Below are positions 58,402-64,000 of a DNA stretch of 64,000 bases, piece by piece. Both the position numbers and the translations under genes were made by a program. Each line of letters opens with the position of its first letter. Position 1 is the stretch's first letter. The stretch lies in contig NC_014924.1 in NCBI RefSeq assembly GCF_000185965.1, positions 2,852,001 to 2,916,000 on the forward strand, read 5' to 3'. Origin of the DNA: Pseudoxanthomonas suwonensis 11-1. Its GTDB lineage: Bacteria; Pseudomonadota; Gammaproteobacteria; Xanthomonadales; Xanthomonadaceae. Under the pieces are notes generated by a model, which searched no databases, had not been told where the DNA came from, and saw only the letters and a program-made list of their open reading frames with translations.

Positions 58402-59787
58402 TCAGCCGGCATCGCCCTCGGGGGCGTCGGTCGCCGGAGCCGTCTCGCTGGTCGGGGCGACCGGCACCTCGGCCGGCACGGGCGCGGTGGCCGGACCGTC
58501 CACCCGCGACACCCGCCAGACGATGTTGGCCAGGTCGTCGGCGATGACCAGGGCGCCGCGCGGATCCACGGTCACCCCCACCGGACGGCCACGGGTGGTG
58601 CCGTCGTCGTCGCGGAAGCCGGTGGCGAAGTCGATCGGATCACCGGCCGGGCGGCCATTGCGGAACGGCACGAACACCACCTTGTAGCCCACCGGCTCGG
58701 ATCGGTTCCAGCTGCCGTGCATGCCGACGAAGACGCCCTCGGCGTACTCCGGCCCCATCACCGGGCTGGAGAAGTCCAGGCCCAGGGCGGCCACGTGCGC
58801 GCCCAGGGCGTAGTCCGGGGTGATCGAGGCGGCGACCTTCTCCGGGTTCTCCGGCTTGACCCGCGTGTCGACGTGCTGGCCCCAGTAGGCCCACGGCCAG
58901 CCGTAGAAGCCGCCCTCGCGCACCGAGGTCAGGTAGTCAGGCACCAGGTCCGGGCCGATCTCGTCGCGCTCGTTGACCACCGCCCACAGCTGGCCGCTGC
59001 CGGGCTGGATCGCCAGCGCGGTGGGATTGCGCAGGCCGCCGGCGTATTCGCGGTGCATGCCGGTCTGGGTATCGATCTCCCAGACCACGGCGCGGTCCTG
59101 CTCGGCGGTCATGCCACGCTCGGTGATGTTGCTGTTGGAGCCGATGCCCACGTACAGGAAGCGCCCGTCGGCACTGGCGGTCATCGCCTTGGTCCAGTGG
59201 TGGTTGATCTCCGACGGCAGCTTCGTAAGCACCTGCGGCTTGCCGGCCCGGGCCTGGGTCATGCCCGGCTGGTAGTCGAAGCGCACCACGGCGTCCTGGT
59301 TGGCCACGTAGAGGTTGTTGCCGACCAGCGCCAGGCCGTAGGGCGCGTCGAGGTCCTCGGCGAACACCGTCTGCAGCTCGTACTCACCGTCGCCATCGGC
59401 ATCCCGCAGCAGGGTCAGGCGGTTGCCACTGGGCACCTGGGTGGTGCCGGCGGCCTTGATCGGACCGGCGATCACGTCCTTGGGCTTGAGCGCGGGCGCG
59501 TTGCCCCCGCGACCCTCGGCCACCAGGATGTCGCCGTTGGGCAGGACCAGGGTCTGGCGCGGGATGCGCAGGTCGCGGGCGATGGCACGGACCTCGAAGC
59601 CCTCCGGCACGACCGGCACCTGGTCGCCCCACTCGGACGGGTCGGCGATCTTCATCGACGGCAGCAGGCCGCGCTTCGGTTCCGGCAGTTCCGGGTTGGC
59701 ACCGTGCTGGAGCGGGCCGGGTTCGGGATTGCAGGCCGCCAGCACGACGGTGGCACAGGCGGCGGCGACAAGCTTCAGGCGGTTCAT
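58402..59787 (-). CDS. PQQ-dependent sugar/sorbosone dehydrogenase-type lipoprotein
   Basis: 461 residues. Lipobox VVLAAC near residue 19 predicts a lipoprotein. The mature part is a six-bladed beta-propeller of the GSDH/sorbosone dehydrogenase type: LVLPNGDILVAEG, LYVGIGSNSN, GLRNPTALAIQPGSGQLWAV, EGGFYGWPWAYWG, FVGMHGSWNRSEP, DPRGALVIADDL. Cofactor binding is assumed from family. The start overlaps the stop of the small membrane protein gene, so they are coupled. Confidence 0.9.
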   Translation of the reverse strand: MNRLKLVAAACATVVLAACNPEPGPLQHGANPELPEPKRGLLPSMKIADPSEWGDQVPVVPEGFEVRAIARDLRIPRQTLVLPNGDILVAEGRGGNAPALKPKDVIAGPIKAAGTTQVPSGNRLTLLRDADGDGEYELQTVFAEDLDAPYGLALVGNNLYVANQDAVVRFDYQPGMTQARAGKPQVLTKLPSEINHHWTKAMTASADGRFLYVGIGSNSNITERGMTAEQDRAVVWEIDTQTGMHREYAGGLRNPTALAIQPGSGQLWAVVNERDEIGPDLVPDYLTSVREGGFYGWPWAYWGQHVDTRVKPENPEKVAASITPDYALGAHVAALGLDFSSPVMGPEYAEGVFVGMHGSWNRSEPVGYKVVFVPFRNGRPAGDPIDFATGFRDDDGTTRGRPVGVTVDPRGALVIADDLANIVWRVSRVDGPATAPVPAEVPVAPTSETAPATDAPEGDAG

Positions 59788-60209
59788 CGCACACCTCCGG
59801 CGCGCAGCGGCCAGGCCGCGAAGAAAATGGAAACCAGCGCGACCGCGAACACCAGCACCGACAGCACCAGCGCCATCGGCATCGCGGCCCAGGCGTCGCG
59901 CGCATGGACCAGGGCATTGAGCAAGGCGAGGATCCACGCCACCGCCCACAGCAGGCAGTGCAGCGCCGAGCCGCGGGTGCGGCGCGAGGGCACCAGGCCC
60001 AACAGTGCGCAGACCAGCGCGGCGGCGGCGAACACCAGGCCGCCGACGTTGAGCCAGGCGGCGAAGTTGATCCACTGGATCTCGTAGGTCCGCGCGTAGG
60101 CGATGTCGGCCAGCAGCGTGCCGAGGATCAGCGACAGGGCGCCGCCGAGCAGCAGCGCGTGGACGGGATGGAAGGCGGGTGCATACCGGCCTTCGACGGT
60201 TGCGACCAT
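59784..60209 (-). CDS. DUF2231-like small membrane protein
   Basis: 141 residues with four membrane helices (ALLLGGALSLILGTLLADIA; NVGGLVFAAAALVCALLG; LLWAVAWILALLNALV; LVLSVLVFAVALVSIFFA). The His in APAFHPVHALL matches the start of DUF2231. Sits directly upstream of, and coupled to, the sorbosone dehydrogenase-type gene; such pairs suggest electron transfer from the propeller enzyme into the membrane (inference). Confidence 0.82.
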   Translation of the reverse strand: MVATVEGRYAPAFHPVHALLLGGALSLILGTLLADIAYARTYEIQWINFAAWLNVGGLVFAAAALVCALLGLVPSRRTRGSALHCLLWAVAWILALLNALVHARDAWAAMPMALVLSVLVFAVALVSIFFAAWPLRAGGVR

Positions 60210-60330
60210 GGCAGGTCCTCCGTGGTGGACGCCGCGGCGTCGGATGGGCGGGAACGGCTTTCAGCCGAGGCCCATGGTCGCCGCACGTGGCTCACGGCCG
60301 CGTGTAGCCGCGGCCCGCGGACGCAGCGTC

Positions 60331-60945
60331 CTATTCCTCGTCCATCCAGACAAGCAGGTGCTGCAGCCGCCGGTGCGGATCGTCCTCCTGCAGCAGGGCG
60401 AGGCGCTGCTCCTCGGTGATCGGCAGGATCTCGGCCAGGCGCCAGCCCACCCAGTCCGCATCCTCGAGCAGGCGCAGGTTGGGCGCATCACGCATGCCGC
60501 CGACCTTCTGCAGCAGCTCGCCCAGCAGGGTGCCCAGCACTGCGTGCTCGGGCAGCAGGCGCGGCCCGGTGCCCTCCTCCTCCGGCCCGTCGCACCAGCG
60601 CACATGGCCGACCAGCAGGCCGTTGTCGCGGGCACTGGTGCGGCATACGCGGAAGCGGCGCGCGCCGCGCACCGACAGGGTCAGCACGCCACCGGGCTCG
60701 GTGCCGAAATCCTCGATGATGGCCTCGACCCCGAATGCCGCCGGCGTGGCCGGCGCACCGCTCTCCTCGCCCTCCAGGATCAGGCACACGCCGAACCTGC
60801 GACCGGTGCGCCCGCATTCGCCCACCAGGTCCAGGTAGCGCCGCTCGAACACGCGCAGGCCCAGCGGGGCGCCGGGCAGCAGCACGGTATGCAGCGGGAA
60901 CAGCGGCAGGGATTCGGTACTGGACACGTTGCTCGGGCTATCCAC
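60331..60945 (-). CDS. LON N-terminal (substrate-binding) domain protein
   Basis: 204 residues. SLPLFPLHTVLLPGAPLGLRVFERRYLDL is the LON-domain start; no ATPase or protease part follows. Stand-alone LON domains are widespread and lack an agreed function. On the same strand as mpl, 48 bases after its stop. Confidence 0.9.
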   Translation of the reverse strand: MDSPSNVSSTESLPLFPLHTVLLPGAPLGLRVFERRYLDLVGECGRTGRRFGVCLILEGEESGAPATPAAFGVEAIIEDFGTEPGGVLTLSVRGARRFRVCRTSARDNGLLVGHVRWCDGPEEEGTGPRLLPEHAVLGTLLGELLQKVGGMRDAPNLRLLEDADWVGWRLAEILPITEEQRLALLQEDDPHRRLQHLLVWMDEE

Positions 60946-60993
60946 TCGCCGGCAGGGTAACGCCGCCGCGGCAAGACGGCGTCACGACGGCCT

Positions 60994-62397
60994 TCAGTCG
61001 CGCGACTCCAGCATCGCCACCAGGCGACGCGGCGCGGCATCGAAGCCGCCGTTGGACATGAACACCACATGGTCGCCGGCGCGCACCAGGTCCTGCAGCG
61101 TGGCCAGCAGGGCATCGGTATCCGGAACCGCCTGCGCCTGGCCGCGCACCGCGGCCACCACCTTGCCGGCATCCCAGGCCAGTTCCGGGCGGTGCAGGAA
61201 CACGACCACGTCGGCCAGGTCCAGCGACGGCGCCAGCGCATCGGCATGCGCACCCAGGCGCATGGAATTGCTGCGCGGCTCCATCGCCACCACGATGCGT
61301 GCATCGCCCACCTTCGCGCGCAGGCCTTCCAGCGTGGTGCGGATCGCGGTGGGATGGTGGGCGAAGTCGTCGTACACGGTGATGCCTGCCGGCTCGCCCA
61401 GCACTTCCAGGCGGCGCTTGACGCTGTGGAAGCCGGCCAGCGCCGGTGCCACGTCCGCCGGGGCAACGCCCACCGCGTGCGCCGCGGCCAGCGCCGCCAG
61501 CGCGTTCATCACGTTGTGCCGGCCCAGCAGCGGCCAGAGCACGGTCGCCACCTCGCGTCCGTCCTGCAGCACCACGAAGGCGCTGCCATCGGCCGCCAGC
61601 AGGCGCGCGCTCCAGTCGAAGCCGCTGCCACCGCCGGCACGGGCGATGGCCACGTCGGCGCCTTCCAGGCCGAAGGTCTCCAGCGGGGTCCAGCAGCCCA
61701 TGGCCAGCACTTCGGCCAGGTGCGCGTCCTCGCCGTTGACGACCAGGCGGCCGGCCCGCGGCACGGTACGCACCAGGTGGTGGAACTGGCGCTGGATCGC
61801 GGCCAGGTCCGGGAAGATGTCGGCGTGGTCGTACTCGAGGTTGTTGAGGATCGCCACCGTCGGCCGGTAGTGCACGAACTTGCTGCGTTTGTCGAAGAAC
61901 GCGGTGTCGTACTCGTCGGCCTCGACCACGAACTCGCGTCCGCTGCCGATCCGCGCCGAGGTGCCGAAGTCCTCGGCCACGCCGCCGACCAGGAAACCCG
62001 GATCGCGCCCGGCCGCCTGCAGCAGGAAGGCCAGCAGGCTGGTGGTGGTGGTCTTGCCGTGGGTGCCGGCCACCGCCAGGGTGGTGCGCCCGGGCAGCAC
62101 GCGCTCGGCCAGCCACTGCGCGCCGGAGGTGTAGCGGCGGCCGTCGTCCAGCACCTGCTCCACCGCGGCATTGCCGCGCGACAGCGCGTTGCCGATCACG
62201 ACTTCCTCCGCCGCGGCGGAGATGTGCGCCGGGTCGTAGCCCTGGCGCAGGGTGATGCCCAGCTTCTCCAGCTGGGTGGACATGGGCGGATACACCGCCT
62301 GGTCGCTGCCTTCGACGTCGTAGCCGAGTTCGCGCGCCAGCGCGGCCACGCCGCCCATGAAGGTGCCGGCGATCCCGAGGATATGGATGGTGGTCAT
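60994..62397 (-). CDS. mpl: UDP-N-acetylmuramate:tripeptide ligase
   Basis: 467 residues. Mur ligase of peptidoglycan recycling, attaching L-Ala-D-Glu-meso-Dap to UDP-MurNAc. N-terminal HILGIAGTFMGGVAALARELG, ATP loop AVAGTHGKTTTTSLLAFLL, central NNLEYDHADIFPDL and VYDDFAHHPTAIRTTLEG are conserved. The FMGG loop and the overall length fit Mpl, not MurC. Start at 62397. Confidence 0.95.
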   Translation of the reverse strand: MTTIHILGIAGTFMGGVAALARELGYDVEGSDQAVYPPMSTQLEKLGITLRQGYDPAHISAAAEEVVIGNALSRGNAAVEQVLDDGRRYTSGAQWLAERVLPGRTTLAVAGTHGKTTTTSLLAFLLQAAGRDPGFLVGGVAEDFGTSARIGSGREFVVEADEYDTAFFDKRSKFVHYRPTVAILNNLEYDHADIFPDLAAIQRQFHHLVRTVPRAGRLVVNGEDAHLAEVLAMGCWTPLETFGLEGADVAIARAGGGSGFDWSARLLAADGSAFVVLQDGREVATVLWPLLGRHNVMNALAALAAAHAVGVAPADVAPALAGFHSVKRRLEVLGEPAGITVYDDFAHHPTAIRTTLEGLRAKVGDARIVVAMEPRSNSMRLGAHADALAPSLDLADVVVFLHRPELAWDAGKVVAAVRGQAQAVPDTDALLATLQDLVRAGDHVVFMSNGGFDAAPRRLVAMLESRD

Positions 62398-62443
62398 GCC
62401 GCGATTGTCGCCCACCCGCGCAGGCTTTTGGGCCGGGCCTGGT

Positions 62444-63355
62444 TCACGCACCCGGGCGGCGGCGCGAATGCCACAGGCCTTCGCCGGCGTACAGCGCCAG
62501 GCCCAGCCAGATCGCGCCGAAGCCCAGCGCGCGGTCCAGGCCGAACGGCTCGTGGAAGAACCACACGCCCAGCAGCAGCTGCAGGGTCGGGGCGATGTAC
62601 TGCAGCAGGCCGACCACGCTCAGCGGGATCCGGCGCACGCCGTAGGCGAAGCCGACCAGCGGCACCGCGGTGACCACGCCGCCGAACACCAGCAGCAGGT
62701 CGGTGCCCCAGCCCCAGCCGCTGGCGAAGCTGCCGCCGTGGCCGGCTTCGGCCCACAGCACGTAGGCCAGCGAGGGCAGGAACAGGTACAGGCTCTCCAG
62801 CCCCAGCCCGGCCACCGGGTCCACCGCCACCAGCTTGCGCACCAGGCCGTAGAGGCCGAACGAGGCCGCCAGGCCCAGTGCGATCCACGGCGGCGAGCCG
62901 GCATTGAGGGTCAGCCAGGCCACGCCCAGAGCCGCGCAGCCGACCGCGATCCACTGCGCGCGGCGCAGGCGCTCGTGCAGCACCAGTACGCCGAGGACCA
63001 CGTTGACCAGCGGGTTGATGAAGTAGCCAAGACTGGTCTCGACCACGTGGCCGGCGTTGACCGCCCAGATGTACAGGCCCCAGTTGAACGCGATCAGCAC
63101 CGCGCTCAGGGCCAACGCTGGCAGCACGCGTGGCTGGGCGGCGAGCTTGCGCAGCCAGCCGAAGCCGTTGCTGAGCATCAGCCAGGCCACCACCAGCAGC
63201 GCGCTCCAGACCACGCGGTGGGCCATGATCTGCATGGCCGGCACCATCTTCAGCAGGTGCCAGTACACCGGCACCACGCCCCACAGCACGAAGGTGCCGG
63301 CGGTGACCAGCAGGCCTCGGCGGTCGACGGCGGGAGCCTCGGGTGCGGCGCTCAT
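62444..63355 (-). CDS. rarD: EamA/RarD-type transporter
   Basis: 303 residues, ten predicted helices in two EamA repeats. GTFVLWGVVPVYWHLLKMVP, AHRVVWSALLVV, NWGLYIWAVNAGHVVETSLGYFINPLVNV as two blocks, and RIPLSVVGLLQYIAPTLQLL match RarD. Substrate not established. Its start overlaps the stop of the next upstream gene by four bases. Confidence 0.9.
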   Translation of the reverse strand: MSAAPEAPAVDRRGLLVTAGTFVLWGVVPVYWHLLKMVPAMQIMAHRVVWSALLVVAWLMLSNGFGWLRKLAAQPRVLPALALSAVLIAFNWGLYIWAVNAGHVVETSLGYFINPLVNVVLGVLVLHERLRRAQWIAVGCAALGVAWLTLNAGSPPWIALGLAASFGLYGLVRKLVAVDPVAGLGLESLYLFLPSLAYVLWAEAGHGGSFASGWGWGTDLLLVFGGVVTAVPLVGFAYGVRRIPLSVVGLLQYIAPTLQLLLGVWFFHEPFGLDRALGFGAIWLGLALYAGEGLWHSRRRPGA

Positions 63356-64000
63356 CGGCGCAGCACCCGGGCCATGGTGATGGTCACCACGCCGGCCAGG
63401 ATCACCGCCATCGCGCCGATGTCATGCGCGCTGAAGCGCTCGCCGGCCAGCCAGGCGCCCAGGAGCACGGCGATGGCCGGATTGACGTAGGCATAGCTGC
63501 TCACCAGCACCGGGCGCACGTTGTGCAGCAGCCAGACATAGGTGCTGAAGGCGATGATCGAGCCGAATACCGCCAGGTAGGCCAGGGCCAGTGTGCCCTG
63601 CAGGGTCGGCGCCTCCGGCAGCGACTCGCCGCGCAGCAGGCCGGCGGCGACGATCATCACGCCGCCGCACAGCATCTGCCCGGCCGCGGCCATGAACGGC
63701 GGCGGCAGGTCGCGTCCGCGCGACCACACCGAGCCGAAGGCCCAGCCGATCGGCGCGATCAGCAGGAACACCAGGCCTGCCGGGCTCGCGGTCAGGCTGC
63801 TGCCGGCATTGAGCCAGACCACGCCGGCAAAGCCGATGGCGATGCCCAGCCATTCGATCCGGCTGGGGCGGTTGCCGTACATCAGGCCGAACACGCCCAT
63901 CCACAGTGGGACCGAGGCCACCGCCACCGCGGCCAGGCCGGAGGACACGCTCTGCTCGGACAGGACCACGAAGCCGTTGCCCAGCAGCAGGAGCAGCAGG
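63352..64000 (-). CDS. EamA-family transporter (YedA-like), N-terminus outside window
   Basis: The visible 215 residues start inside the first EamA repeat (LLGNGFVVLSEQSVSSGLAA) and end in VVTITMARVLRR. PLWMGVFGLMYGNRPSRIEW, IGWAFGSVWSRGRDLP and YAYVNPAIAVLLGAWLAGE fit YedA-type drug/metabolite exporters. Coupled to rarD by a four-base overlap, forming an exporter pair. Confidence 0.85.
   Translation of the reverse strand, partial: LLLLLLGNGFVVLSEQSVSSGLAAVAVASVPLWMGVFGLMYGNRPSRIEWLGIAIGFAGVVWLNAGSSLTASPAGLVFLLIAPIGWAFGSVWSRGRDLPPPFMAAAGQMLCGGVMIVAAGLLRGESLPEAPTLQGTLALAYLAVFGSIIAFSTYVWLLHNVRPVLVSSYAYVNPAIAVLLGAWLAGERFSAHDIGAMAVILAGVVTITMARVLRR

Overview
The window is a high-GC chromosomal segment from a gammaproteobacterium of the Xanthomonadaceae (Lysobacteraceae), most likely a Luteimonas, Lysobacter or Pseudoxanthomonas relative. 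The evidence is the split B12-dependent ribonucleotide reductase (NrdJa/NrdJb), the pyrophosphate-linked 6-phosphofructokinase and proton-pumping pyrophosphatase close together, the zapA-6S RNA-formyl-THF ligase locus, and many copies of a GTAGCCCGGATAAGG-type paired REP element. Placement below family level is inference.

Layout. 1-2450: duplicated 3' end of a membrane gene, an RsuA-type pseudouridine synthase homologue, a RIO-type kinase and a small conserved protein. 2300-8100: lower-GC accessory block with an unknown protein, a PD-(D/E)XK nuclease flanked by direct repeats, an intact IS3-family element and a KAP NTPase. 8100-12120: NrdJb, a histone H1-like protein and NrdJa, with an NrdR box upstream. 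12600-16740: Do-type protease, then a YqjD/YqjE/YqjK-like membrane trio and a PerM-type permease. 16740-20300: second accessory block (HExxH protein, unknown membrane protein, IS3 remnant, long inverted repeats). 20460-26030: HAD phosphatase, M17 aminopeptidase and three tandem paralogous membrane proteins of unknown function.

26040-34480: a DesK/DesR-like two-component system followed by a twice-frameshifted diguanylate cyclase, divergent from a MacAB-like four-gene exporter; a perfect 14-bp palindrome lies between them. 34800-39700: adk, pfp, a secreted protein and hppA, which together fit pyrophosphate-based energy metabolism. 39970-44740: pepP-ygfB, a ZapB-like protein, zapA, 6S RNA, formyl-THF cyclo-ligase, an EVE protein and rpiA. 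44820-50060: DUF192, SirB1-like, rubredoxin, thiE, hemL, a potassium-channel gene broken by one stop codon, and a HAD protein. 50100-54750: REP pairs, HIT-argD, a Cys/Met PLP enzyme, and TerC behind a Mn2+-type (yybP-ykoY) riboswitch. 54790-64000: gloA, SDR, a DedA-PAP2 fusion, a sorbosone dehydrogenase-type lipoprotein with a small membrane partner, a LON-domain protein, mpl and two EamA exporters, the last cut by the window edge.

No tRNA, rRNA or CRISPR array was seen. The most unusual parts are the two accessory blocks, the triplicated membrane proteins, and three genes broken by single-base changes (diguanylate cyclase, potassium channel, IS3 transposase).
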